10,629 nt of DNA from Clostridiales bacterium (GTDB lineage Bacteria > Bacillota > Clostridia > Saccharofermentanales > UBA5734): assembly GCA_003451915.1 (NCBI GenBank), contig DMJC01000134.1, forward strand, positions 1-10,629. Direction: 5' to 3'. Shown piece by piece: positions 1-5,965 of the stretch; within the stretch, counting starts at the first letter, position 1, and each line of letters begins with the position of its first letter. A program made the translations under genes and the position numbers. The notes under the pieces were generated by a model. It was given only the letters and a program-made list of their open reading frames with translations. It ran no database searches and was not told the DNA's origin.

Positions 1-290
1 GTAATTTTGTTGATCGTGGCCATTTCCTGCACAATCATGCTGATTTTATTTTTGTCAGCGTCCAGCATGGAATGAGGCTGGTAAGGTTGCCCGCGCAGTT
101 CCATCATGCCGCTGTCCGGCTTAAAAATGCCAGCGATGATATTGGACAGAGTTGATTTGCCGGATCCGTTTTCACCGATAAAGCCACGAATTTCACCAGT
201 GTTCAGTTCGATCGACACATCCTGGAGCGCACGCGTCGGTCCGAAAGTTTTATTGATATTCTTGACGGTCAAAATATGCGAGTCAGCCAT
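1..290 (-). CDS. Sugar ABC transporter ATP-binding protein, N-terminal part (runs off window)
   Basis: This is the first 96 residues of an ATPase subunit that would energise uptake of a sugar or related solute at the inner face of the membrane. The ATG at 290 follows a GGAGGG ribosome-binding site. The product opens with the usual strand and loop (HILTVKNINKTFG), then Walker A GENGSGKST at residues 39-47, and a Q-loop in IVQEMATI with Gln88. The spacing and the wording 'GEIRGFIGENGSGKST' resemble the RbsA/MglA/XylG class of double-domain sugar ATPases (established family knowledge). The Walker B, signature motif and any second ATPase domain lie outside the window, so the double-domain nature is inferred. 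It is divergent from the gene at 566, and the permease and binding protein are presumably to the left. The substrate is unknown. No convincing -10/-35 pair was found for this strand between 291 and 460. Confidence 0.9.
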   Translation of the reverse strand, partial: MADSHILTVKNINKTFGPTRALQDVSIELNTGEIRGFIGENGSGKSTLSNIIAGIFKPDSGMMELRGQPYQPHSMLDADKNKISMIVQEMATINKI

Positions 291-402
291 ATTCCCTCCG
301 ATTATGCGTTGATCCTGACAAAATCAATCTAGCAGAATGCTTTGCCGTTCGAAACATTACAAAAACACGATTTTGTTCAAAATTAAACGATTGGTAGAAG
401 GC

Positions 403-509
403 GGTATCAGTTACCGTTTCGTAACGAGCAAAAATAAAGGCGTGAAACGAGCTAGCTGCAGTTGTTTTCGGATGCGGACGTGTGAAATTCCGAAAACGCA
501 GCTGATACC
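403..509. promoter_or_regulatory. Widely spaced inverted repeat, possible operator pair
   Basis: GGTATCAG at 403-410 is the exact reverse complement of CTGATACC at 502-509. The left copy sits inside a smaller dyad, CGGTA (402-406) and TACCG (412-416). The right copy directly abuts the -35 box of the promoter for the gene at 566. Two oppositely oriented 8-mers about 99 bp apart in a divergent intergenic region could be operator half-sites for one regulator serving both genes. This is inference; no regulator is assigned. Confidence 0.4.
454..503. promoter_or_regulatory. Long stem-loop in divergent intergenic region
   Basis: AGCTGC (454-459) and GTTTTCGGA (464-472) pair with TCCGAAAAC (489-497) and GCAGCT (498-503). 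This gives a 15 bp stem with a four-base bulge and a 16-base loop. No T-run follows on either strand, and it lies upstream of both divergent genes, so an ordinary terminator is unlikely. A protein-binding dyad or a cruciform regulatory element fits the position better. The function is inferred. Confidence 0.5.
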
Positions 510-538
510 TTGATAGCCAATCGACATCGCGCTAAAAT
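510..538 (+). promoter_or_regulatory. Sigma-A-type promoter for the gene at 566
   Basis: The -35 box TTGATA (510-515) and -10 box TAAAAT (533-538) are separated by 17 bases, and each differs from consensus at one position. The predicted transcript starts near 545, just before GGAGGT (551-556) and the ATG at 566. The -35 box touches the inverted-repeat arm CTGATACC, so repression by occlusion is plausible. Confidence 0.65.
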
Positions 539-565
539 AAAGTCAGCTTTGGAGGTGCTAAATCG

Positions 566-1420
566 ATGGAACAGCAATTTCCCCGTACGACCGTCGGCGG
601 GATCTCGGTTTCCCGCATGATCATGGGTTCAAACTGGCTTTTAGGCTGGAGCCACACCAGCCAAGCGGCTGATAAACTGATTTGTGATCGTTACAATGAA
701 TCTCAGAAATTCCACCCGATGCTCGAAGCCTGGCTCAGGCACGGAGTCGACACAATAATGGCACCTTTCAACTTTGCACCCAAGCTGGTCCAGGCTGTGC
801 ATGAAGTCGAAGACAAGACCGGTAAGCAAATCATCATGGTCGACACACCGATCTTTAATGTCGATGACTGTGCAGCTGCCCGTCAGGAAGCTGAGAAAGC
901 CATACAACAGTGTGCAGCGAATGGATCCAAAATTTGCCTGATCCACCATGGCTGCTGCGAAGAGCTGGTCAATAAAAACAAGCGGACGATTGAGCGCTTT
1001 GACGATTATACGAAAATGATCCGTGACGCCGGCATGATTCCCGGCACATCGGGCCATATGCCGGAGGTCGTGCTGTTCTGCGACCAGAACGGCTACGATG
1101 TCGAGACCTATATTCAGATTTACAATCCCATGGGCTTCATGATGCAGATTGAAATCGAAACAGTCGCCACGATCATCAACAACGCCAAGAAGCCGGTGAT
1201 GACCATCAAACCGATGGCAGCAGGCCGCTGTACACCATTTGTCGGCCTGACCTTCGCCTGGAATACCATCCGCGCCTGCGACATGGTTACGGTCGGCGCT
1301 CACACGCCCGAAGAAGTTGAAGAAGATATTGCCATTTCCCTGGCAGCCATCGAACATCGCATGCCCAAACTCGGCCAGCGCGGCAGCCCGGCGGAAAATC
1401 AGGCAGTACTTAATAAGTGA
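566..1420 (+). CDS. Uncharacterised TIM-barrel-type protein, distantly aldo/keto-reductase-like
   Basis: The 284-residue product starts at the ATG nine bases after GGAGGT. I do not recognise a named family. Visible motifs are GSNWLLGW (21-28), DTP (93-95), HHGCCEE (127-133), GTSGHMPE (160-167), IYNPMG (185-190), KPMAAGR (215-221) and VGAHTPEEVEED (243-254). The run of short hydrophobic strands each followed by a helix suggests an alpha/beta barrel. The C-terminal 'VGAHTPEEVEE' echoes the cofactor-loop end of aldo/keto reductases, but the Asp-Tyr-Lys-His tetrad is not apparent, so an NADPH-dependent reductase is doubtful. His127, His128, Cys130 and Cys131 could bind a metal (inference). No signal peptide or membrane segment is seen, so it should be cytoplasmic. 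It is a single gene with its own promoter, beside a sugar transporter and close to a sugar-type operon, so a catabolic lyase or isomerase role is possible. Its TGA stop lies inside the first unit of the heptamer array. Confidence 0.8.
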   Translation: MEQQFPRTTVGGISVSRMIMGSNWLLGWSHTSQAADKLICDRYNESQKFHPMLEAWLRHGVDTIMAPFNFAPKLVQAVHEVEDKTGKQIIMVDTPIFNVDDCAAARQEAEKAIQQCAANGSKICLIHHGCCEELVNKNKRTIERFDDYTKMIRDAGMIPGTSGHMPEVVLFCDQNGYDVETYIQIYNPMGFMMQIEIETVATIINNAKKPVMTIKPMAAGRCTPFVGLTFAWNTIRACDMVTVGAHTPEEVEEDIAISLAAIEHRMPKLGQRGSPAENQAVLNK

Positions 1421-1447
1421 AAGGTGAATGGTGAAGGGTGAAGGGTG

Positions 1448-1470
1448 CCGGCTGAGCGAAGCTCAGCCGG
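1448..1470. repeat. Triloop hairpin embedded in left arm of element 1
   Basis: Perfect 10 bp arms, CCGGCTGAGC (1448-1457) and its complement (1461-1470), enclose the loop GAA. The centre reads GCGAAGC, a sequence established as an exceptionally stable DNA mini-hairpin. It interrupts the heptamer array between a partial GTG unit and GTGAAAA. Confidence 0.85.
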
Positions 1471-1498
1471 GTGAAAAGTGAAAGGTGAAAGGTGAAAG

Positions 1499-1635
1499 GT
1501 GTCGCTTCGCGAGACCCTGCGCCAAAGGCGCGATCAAGCCAGCTCTGCTGGCGCCCATCAAGTCATGAGCAGCATGACGTTAATTAAGCGAAGCGCAGCT
1601 TCGCGCTAATTGAGCTTTGCGAAGCAAAGCGATAC
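1499..1635. repeat. Hairpin-chain core of element 1
   Basis: Successive stem-loops are visible: TCGC/GCGA around TTC (1503-1512); GCGCC/GGCGC around AAA (1519-1531); GCCAGC/GCTGGC around TCT (1538-1552); GTCATG/CATGAC around five bases (1562-1578); GCGAAGC/GCTTCGC around GCA (1588-1604), flanked by pairable TTAATTA and TAATTGA; and GCTTTGC/GCAAAGC around GAA (1614-1630). Almost every base belongs to a hairpin, most with three-base loops. No reading frame in this stretch looks like a real gene. Confidence 0.8.
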
Positions 1636-1666
1636 CCTTCACCCTTCACCTTTCACCTTTCACCTA

Positions 1667-1683
1667 CCCGAGCTTCGCTCGGG
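1667..1683. repeat. Triloop hairpin embedded in right arm of element 1
   Basis: CCCGAGC (1667-1673) and GCTCGGG (1677-1683) enclose TTC. It is preceded by CTTTCAC-CTA and followed by TTTCAC. The same arrangement, with a different but still complementary outer stem, recurs at 10597-10629. Confidence 0.85.
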
Positions 1684-1718
1684 TTTCACCTTTCACCTTT
1701 CACTTTTCACCTTTCACC

Positions 1719-2432
1719 TTACATATACAGGTCCGACGCCAATTCTCTCAATGCTCCTTCATTGCTGACAACATAGGCGCTGCCTTGCCGGCCGAGGATG
1801 CCAATTTCCAGAAACTGGTGCAGCGTCCGGTGCAGGTGGCGGTAGCTGGTTCCCAGCAATTCGGAGGTCAGTTTCAGATTTTCATCGAAAACGATGACCG
1901 TTTTTCCGTCAGCGGATCTTTTTCGCATGCCGACGGCATAAATGTAACTGGCCAGCTTTTTCTCCAGAGGATAGAGAATATTGATCGCGCTGTTCTGGGA
2001 CGAGGCGGCTAATTTCTCGGCTAATGAACGGGAAATGAAATTGAGAAACCGCGTATCTTCAAACAGGCGGTTTATGATGCCGACGATCGAAAAGGCGATG
2101 CACAGGCACTCGGTGGCTGCTTCGATTGTGTTCGCCGGGCTGGCCATTTCGTATAGCTCGAGATCGCCGATGAAATGAAATGAATTGTAAAATCTCAGCA
2201 GCAGGGTCTGACCGCTGCTGAGATTGGCACAGATTTTCAGATGTCCGGAAATGAAGAAATAAACCTGGGTGATCGATTCTTTTTTTGGATAAAGCAGCTC
2301 TTTGGGGTGAAAACGAACGAGCTGAAAGCGTGAACGATACTCAGCGAAGTTGCTGAAACAATCAGCAATATTATAGGTGGACAGATATTGCTCAAGCCGG
2401 GTCTCGTTATTGATGATATCCAAAGGTGCCAT
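1719..2432 (-). CDS. YeiL-like Crp/Fnr-family transcriptional regulator
   Basis: The 237-residue product resembles E. coli YeiL-type Crp/Fnr proteins. It has a cyclic-nucleotide-binding-like beta-roll at about residues 35-115 (with FIGDLELYE at 87-95), a dimerisation helix at about 120-165, and a C-terminal winged helix-turn-helix at about 185-215 (LLGTSYRHLHRTLHQFLEIGIL). Cysteines 25, 68, 109 and 111 are present, but there is no Fnr-type N-terminal Cys cluster, so the signal is unknown. The start is uncertain: the ATG at 2432 touches its GAGGAGG with no spacing, whereas a TTG at 2423 (codon 4) has nine bases of spacing and may be the true start. The gene is divergent from the reductase operon at 2544 and shares with it a region containing a perfect palindrome, so it probably controls that operon and itself (inference). 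Confidence 0.88.
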   Translation of the reverse strand: MAPLDIINNETRLEQYLSTYNIADCFSNFAEYRSRFQLVRFHPKELLYPKKESITQVYFFISGHLKICANLSSGQTLLLRFYNSFHFIGDLELYEMASPANTIEAATECLCIAFSIVGIINRLFEDTRFLNFISRSLAEKLAASSQNSAINILYPLEKKLASYIYAVGMRKRSADGKTVIVFDENLKLTSELLGTSYRHLHRTLHQFLEIGILGRQGSAYVVSNEGALRELASDLYM

Positions 2433-2457
2433 CCTCCTCGCTTAAGGATTTGAGTTA

Positions 2458-2486
2458 AGTATGACATATGTCCCACATGGTGTCCA
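2458..2486 (-). promoter_or_regulatory. Candidate promoter of the Crp/Fnr regulator gene
   Basis: Read on the minus strand, TGGACA (2486-2481) and CATACT (2463-2458) are 17 bases apart. They match consensus at five and four of six positions. Transcription would start near 2451, about 19 bases before the ATG. The GACATATGTC palindrome occupies the spacer, which fits autoregulation. Confidence 0.45.
2463..2472. promoter_or_regulatory. Palindrome, candidate operator of the Crp/Fnr regulator
   Basis: GACATATGTC is a perfect 10 bp palindrome centred at 2467.5, in the gap between the divergent regulator and operon. It lies within the spacer of the regulator's candidate promoter. If the operon's -10 is TTATAT at 2497-2502 (start near 2509), the palindrome sits at -41.5, the classic class II activator position for Crp/Fnr proteins. 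The operon has no good -35 for that -10, as expected for an activator-dependent promoter. The -10 choice is not unique, so this is a hypothesis. Confidence 0.4.
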
Positions 2487-2543
2487 GAAATCTATGTTAT
2501 ATGTTAATTGACAAGTCTTGCATTTAATATGGAGGTCAATGCC

Positions 2544-3497
2544 ATGGAATTTTCCACAGAATCGTTTACAGACAAAAAACTCAGCTGTCTGGTTATCGGC
2601 ACTTTGGGCCGCACCATCGATGGATTAGAAGATCACTGCCGTTTTTTTGATGATGCGCTGGAATTAGGTTATACTTGTATTGACACAGCCTTGGCTTATA
2701 ACAGCGAGCAGACCATCGGTGAATGGATGAAGAGCCGCAATAATCGCGAGCAGGTTTATCTGATCACCAAAGGCGCGCACCCGAGCCGTTTCCGCACCCG
2801 CGTCACACCTTTTGACATCGAAGCCGATTTGCACGATTCACTGGCCTACCTGCAGACTGACTATGTCGATCTGTACTTGCTGCATCGTGACGACGAGTCC
2901 AAGCCGGTCAGTCTGATCGTCGATCTGCTCAACCGGTTCTGCGATGAGGGCAAGATCCGGGCGTTTGGCGGCTCAAACTGGACTGCTGCCCGTATCGCCG
3001 AAGCCAACGCCTATGCCAAAGCCAACGGTTTGCGAGGTTTTGCGGCGTCCAGCCCGAACTTCAGCCTGGCTGAACAGATCGCTGAGCCCTGGGCCCCGGG
3101 CTGCGTCACGATCAGCGGCCCGCAGGAGAAGGAACAGCGCAAGTTTTACGCTGAGACCCAAATGCCGGTTTTCGCTTACTCAGGTCTGGCCCGCGGTTTG
3201 TTTTCCGGCCGTATGTCGCGCGAACAGTTCATCAACCGCCCGGAAGAAATCAATGAACCCTGTCGCATCGGCTACTGCTGCGACAATAACTTCACCCGCC
3301 TGGAGCGCGCCGAAGAGCTGGCTAAAAAACATGGCGCGTCCGTTCCGCAGATTGCACTGGCCTTTACGATGAGTTCTGGCCTGAATGTCTACCCGATTGT
3401 CGGTGCAATGAACCGTCAGGAAATGCAAAACAATGTAGATGCCCTTCAAGTCAAGCTGACACAAGACGAACTGGACTATCTCGATCTGATCCAATAA
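2544..3497 (+). CDS. Aldo/keto reductase, first gene of the sugar-type operon
   Basis: This 317-residue cytoplasmic oxidoreductase would interconvert a carbonyl and an alcohol with NAD(P)H. The catalytic tetrad is intact: Asp47 (CIDTALAY), Tyr52, Lys76 (LITKGAH) and His114 (YLLHRDD). The barrel strand GGSNWT (142-147) and the C-terminal cofactor stretch YPIVGAMNRQEMQNNVDAL (283-301) are also typical. Family members usually begin near the first strand; the ATG at 2544 is chosen because GGAGG lies at 2531-2535, and the earlier in-frame ATGs at 2508 and 2529 precede or overlap that site. Thirty bases separate it from the next gene, which has its own ribosome-binding site. Substrate specificity cannot be read from sequence; the neighbours point to a sugar, cyclitol or keto-sugar. 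Confidence 0.92.
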   Translation: MEFSTESFTDKKLSCLVIGTLGRTIDGLEDHCRFFDDALELGYTCIDTALAYNSEQTIGEWMKSRNNREQVYLITKGAHPSRFRTRVTPFDIEADLHDSLAYLQTDYVDLYLLHRDDESKPVSLIVDLLNRFCDEGKIRAFGGSNWTAARIAEANAYAKANGLRGFAASSPNFSLAEQIAEPWAPGCVTISGPQEKEQRKFYAETQMPVFAYSGLARGLFSGRMSREQFINRPEEINEPCRIGYCCDNNFTRLERAEELAKKHGASVPQIALAFTMSSGLNVYPIVGAMNRQEMQNNVDALQVKLTQDELDYLDLIQ

Positions 3498-3527
3498 TCC
3501 GGCCCAAATTAAAAGGAGGAAAACAAC

Positions 3528-4013
3528 ATGAACACACAATTCGCCAAACTGCTGCAAATCGGTATCATCGTCGAAGATCGTGACGCTGCTGTCAAGCGTT
3601 ATGAAGAAGAGTACGGCATGGGTCCCTGGAACCTCGTCGAATTCGGCCCGAAACTGTTCCCCAAAATGCTGGTCAACGGCGAACCGGGCATGGTCATCGG
3701 CAAATTTGCCTTCTGCAAAGCCTACGGCATGGAAATCGAGCTCATCGAGCCAGTCAACGACAGCCCTTACAAAACCTGGCTGGAAGAGCATGGCCCTGGC
3801 ATCCATCACATCGCGACCGTCACCCGTGACAATTTCCACGATGTCATCGCCGAGCACAAAAAGCTGACCGGCAAAGAGCCTTGGCTGCACTGCAAAGAAG
3901 ACAATGGCAAAGAGAACGAGGGCATGGAATTTGCCTATCTCGATCTGACCAAGGAACTGGGCATCTTTGTCGAAATTTACAATGAAGTTCGCAAAGGCGG
4001 CCTTGAAGCCTGA
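3528..4013 (+). CDS. VOC-superfamily (glyoxalase/methylmalonyl-CoA-epimerase-like) protein
   Basis: A single-chain vicinal-oxygen-chelate protein of 161 residues, starting eight bases after AGGAGG (3514-3519). The paired beta-alpha-beta-beta-beta modules are recognisable. LQIGIIVEDRDAAVKRYEE opens the first, and GPGIHHIATVTRD (89-101) opens the second. Probable metal ligands are Gln10, Glu71 (in IELIEP), a His of the His93-His94 pair and Glu149 (IFVEIY). Gln instead of His at the first position is seen in other members of this superfamily. The closest general resemblance is to methylmalonyl-CoA epimerase-like proteins of about 130-160 residues. No mutase or CoA enzyme is nearby, so a proton-shift, epimerase or lyase step on the operon's sugar-type substrate is more likely than propionate metabolism (inference). 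The family is functionally diverse. Confidence 0.88.
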   Translation: MNTQFAKLLQIGIIVEDRDAAVKRYEEEYGMGPWNLVEFGPKLFPKMLVNGEPGMVIGKFAFCKAYGMEIELIEPVNDSPYKTWLEEHGPGIHHIATVTRDNFHDVIAEHKKLTGKEPWLHCKEDNGKENEGMEFAYLDLTKELGIFVEIYNEVRKGGLEA

Positions 4014-4038
4014 TATCAAAACTGCAAAGGAGATGATC

Positions 4039-5019
4039 ATGGTAAAATTTGGCTGTAGTCTGGAAATGGTCAACCTGCTGACCAGCGGACCGAACTTCAT
4101 TTACAAACAGTCTAAAAGCTTTTGGACCAATTATTTCAAATTTGTCGCCGCGGTTGGTTTCAAGGGCATTGAACTGCCTTTCAATCCGTTCAACAGCGAC
4201 CCGATGGCTTTCGAAATGGGGCGTTGCGGCATTCCGCTCAGCGCGTTTGCCGTGCAGGCCAAGTATGGCTCACCGGCTGAATTCATGGCTTTCCTGCGCA
4301 GCGTGGGGATCGAAGAAGTCACCAGCGTGCACATGAACGCCAACGATGTTGTGCTGGAAATCCTGGCTGCCGGACGCAAGATCGATGATTATTTTGCCCT
4401 GTATGAAGAGTCTGGCCTGGCCGCCATCGATCATGTGGTCTCGCTGGGCGGCAAAGGCCTGGTTATTTCTCCGTCAGCCGAACTGGGCTGGCTGGAACAA
4501 CTGGTCGGCGGCAATCTGGACGGTGAGTTTACCGACAAAACAGTCGCTGTGCTCAACAAACTGGTGGCTGCTGCCACCGCCAAGGGTGTCAAAGTTGCTT
4601 TGAAAACCGAGTATTGGAGCCTGTTCCGCGGCCCGAAAATGGCTGTCTTGCTGCAGCGTGTACCTGGTGCCCGCCTGTGCCCGGATCTCGCCCACCTTGC
4701 CATCGCCGGCGACCCGGTGCCGGTTGTGCTCGAAGCCCACAAAAACGACATCGATTTCATGCGTCTGAGCGATACGGCTTTCACCGACCGAGTCGGTAAC
4801 TTCCGCAAGATCAATGCTGAAATCCCTGTCGAAGGTGACCAGAAAGTCTTCAGCGATCTGGGCGAAGGCTGTATCGACCTGCTCGGGGCCTGCCGCATTC
4901 TCAAAGACAATGGCTATGACGGCTGGGTGATCTGCGAGAACAAGAAAACGCTCGACGTTTACAAGGGTCTGCTCAAGCTGGGCTGGTTCGTCCAGTTCGA
5001 ACTGGCCGGCAAGCTGTGA
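4039..5019 (+). CDS. Sugar phosphate isomerase/epimerase-like TIM barrel, copy A
   Basis: A 326-residue xylose-isomerase-like (AP endonuclease 2 fold) barrel. The ATG at 4039 is chosen for its six-base distance from AAGGAG (4027-4032). An ATG at 4033 touches that site and an ATG at 3967 lies inside the previous gene. Motifs include GFKGIELPF (40-48) and GIEEVT (90-95). Metal-site candidates are Glu191 (KTEYWS), Asp216 and His219 (CPDLAH) and Glu300 (ICENKKT). The position that is usually His in the HLKD motif is Arg242 here (MRLSDT), so the metal site looks incomplete. The protein is clearly homologous to the next gene, from which it is 13 bases away. It could be an isomerase or epimerase with altered chemistry, or a partner subunit of copy B. 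No signal peptide is seen. Confidence 0.88.
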   Translation: MVKFGCSLEMVNLLTSGPNFIYKQSKSFWTNYFKFVAAVGFKGIELPFNPFNSDPMAFEMGRCGIPLSAFAVQAKYGSPAEFMAFLRSVGIEEVTSVHMNANDVVLEILAAGRKIDDYFALYEESGLAAIDHVVSLGGKGLVISPSAELGWLEQLVGGNLDGEFTDKTVAVLNKLVAAATAKGVKVALKTEYWSLFRGPKMAVLLQRVPGARLCPDLAHLAIAGDPVPVVLEAHKNDIDFMRLSDTAFTDRVGNFRKINAEIPVEGDQKVFSDLGEGCIDLLGACRILKDNGYDGWVICENKKTLDVYKGLLKLGWFVQFELAGKL

Positions 5020-5032
5020 GGAGGAACACGCC

Positions 5033-5965
5033 ATGGACAACCTGAAATATTCTTATCAGACCAACATGTGGGGACTGAAAGTGCAGTTCCCCAAACTGAA
5101 CAACTGGAATGAGTGGTATAAAGGCGATTTCTCCAACGCTGTTTACTACCTGGATTGGGATCAGATCCTCAAGTACCATGTCGGCGCCGGCTTCACCGGC
5201 ATCGAGCTGATGTTCCACATGCAGCCATACATCCAGCAGTTCTTCGGAAAACCGCAGGAATTCACAGCCTTCGTCAAATCCCGCGGCATCGAAGAGGTTA
5301 CCGGCACCTTCACCATCGCCTTTGATTCGCAGGACAAATCAAAACATGCCGATGCCATGCGCAGCGTGGAAAACATCCTCAATTTCACCTCTGACCTCGG
5401 CGGCAGCCGCATCATCATCATGCCCTGCGGCGGCTACTATGGCCTTGGCCCGCTGACCTCCGAACAGATCGTCACCTCGGCGCAGTTCATGAACGAATTT
5501 GGCCGCCGCTGCCTGGACAAGGGCATCATCCCTTGCGTGCACACCGAATTCTGGGGCTCGATCAACAAGTACGAAATGGACCGCTACATTGATGCCTGCG
5601 ACCCACGCTACGTCGGCTTCTGCCTCGACACCGCCCAGGTCCTGATCATGGGCATCGACCCGGTCAAGTTCTACGACGACCATCATGAATTCGTCAAGTA
5701 CTTCCATCTGAAAGACACGACCTTCGCCAACACACCTGATGAACTCCGTCTGTGTGCCGGTGCCGAATTCCAGGACAGTGGCGACCGCTGGTTCTGGGAA
5801 CTGGGTTCAGGCCAGGTTGACTTCAAAGGCCTCTGGCACCTGCTTAAAAAGTACCAGTACAGGGGCTGGATCGGCGTCGAGACCGATGGCACACCCGACC
5901 CGATGGCGACCATGCTGCTTTCGAAGTATTATATCAACCATGAGCTGATGCCGATTTACAAGTAA
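5033..5965 (+). CDS. Sugar phosphate isomerase/epimerase-like TIM barrel, copy B
   Basis: This 310-residue homologue of the preceding gene is translated from the ATG at 5033. Its ribosome-binding site GAGGAGG (5018-5024) overlaps the upstream stop codon, which suggests translational coupling and matched production. Shared motifs are GFTGIEL (53-59), EFTAFVKSRGIEEVT (76-90) and HTEFWG (170-175). Metal-site candidates are Glu172, Asp199 (CLDTAQ), His225 (FHLKDT) and Glu283 (VETDGT). The His expected three residues after Asp199 is Gln202. Copy A keeps that His but lacks the HLKD His; copy B is the reverse. Enzymes of this fold catalyse aldose-ketose isomerisation, epimerisation, dehydration of inosose, and in one branch C-glycoside cleavage (family knowledge). 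The actual reaction here is unknown. Its TAA stop is part of the first unit of a heptamer array. Confidence 0.9.
   Translation: MDNLKYSYQTNMWGLKVQFPKLNNWNEWYKGDFSNAVYYLDWDQILKYHVGAGFTGIELMFHMQPYIQQFFGKPQEFTAFVKSRGIEEVTGTFTIAFDSQDKSKHADAMRSVENILNFTSDLGGSRIIIMPCGGYYGLGPLTSEQIVTSAQFMNEFGRRCLDKGIIPCVHTEFWGSINKYEMDRYIDACDPRYVGFCLDTAQVLIMGIDPVKFYDDHHEFVKYFHLKDTTFANTPDELRLCAGAEFQDSGDRWFWELGSGQVDFKGLWHLLKKYQYRGWIGVETDGTPDPMATMLLSKYYINHELMPIYK

Larger units (their letters stand above)
1417..1718. repeat. Heptanucleotide fold-back element 1 (complete)
   Basis: The element fills the space between two convergent genes. The left arm is a tandem array of 7-mers (GTGAAAG, GTGAATG, GTGAAGG twice), then a perfect hairpin at 1448-1470, then GTGAAAA and three GTGAAAG units (to 1498). 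The core (1499-1635) is a chain of short hairpins. The right arm is the same array in reverse complement: CCTTCAC twice, CTTTCAC twice, a hairpin at 1667-1683, TTTCAC, then CTTTCAC, CTTTCAC, TTTTCAC and CTTTCAC to 1717. The two arms can pair with each other, giving a giant imperfect cruciform. The stop of the left gene (1418-1420) is inside unit one, and the stop of the right gene begins directly after the last unit. No transposase is visible. The heptamer organisation recalls the short tandemly repeated heptanucleotides described in cyanobacteria, but identity with any named family is not claimed. Confidence 0.9.

Noticed and set aside
641..1357. Minus-strand open frame of 238 codons
   Set aside because: It is antisense to the 566-1420 gene, with no ribosome-binding site or domain signature.
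1417..1718. CRISPR array
   Set aside because: The repeat unit is 7 bases, directly abutting without spacers, and inverted between arms; there are no cas genes.
1617..2012. Plus-strand open frame through the right arm of element 1 into the regulator gene
   Set aside because: Its start is low-complexity heptamer sequence and the rest is the antisense of the Crp/Fnr regulator.
2508..2530. TTGACA (2508-2513) with TAATAT (2525-2530) as the operon promoter
   Set aside because: The spacer is only 11 bases and the start would fall on the ribosome-binding site.
3528..4013. True methylmalonyl-CoA epimerase
   Set aside because: No mutase or other propionate-pathway gene is nearby and the first metal ligand is Gln, so only superfamily level is claimed.
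3180..4100. Long minus-strand open frame
   Set aside because: It is antisense to the aldo/keto reductase and VOC genes, which have intact motifs and ribosome-binding sites; it has no recognisable domain.
4039..5965. C-glycoside deglycosidase system (barrel alpha subunit plus small beta subunit)
   Set aside because: The barrels are of the right fold, but no small partner subunit or Gfo/Idh oxidoreductase is present in the operon, so the specific assignment is not supported.
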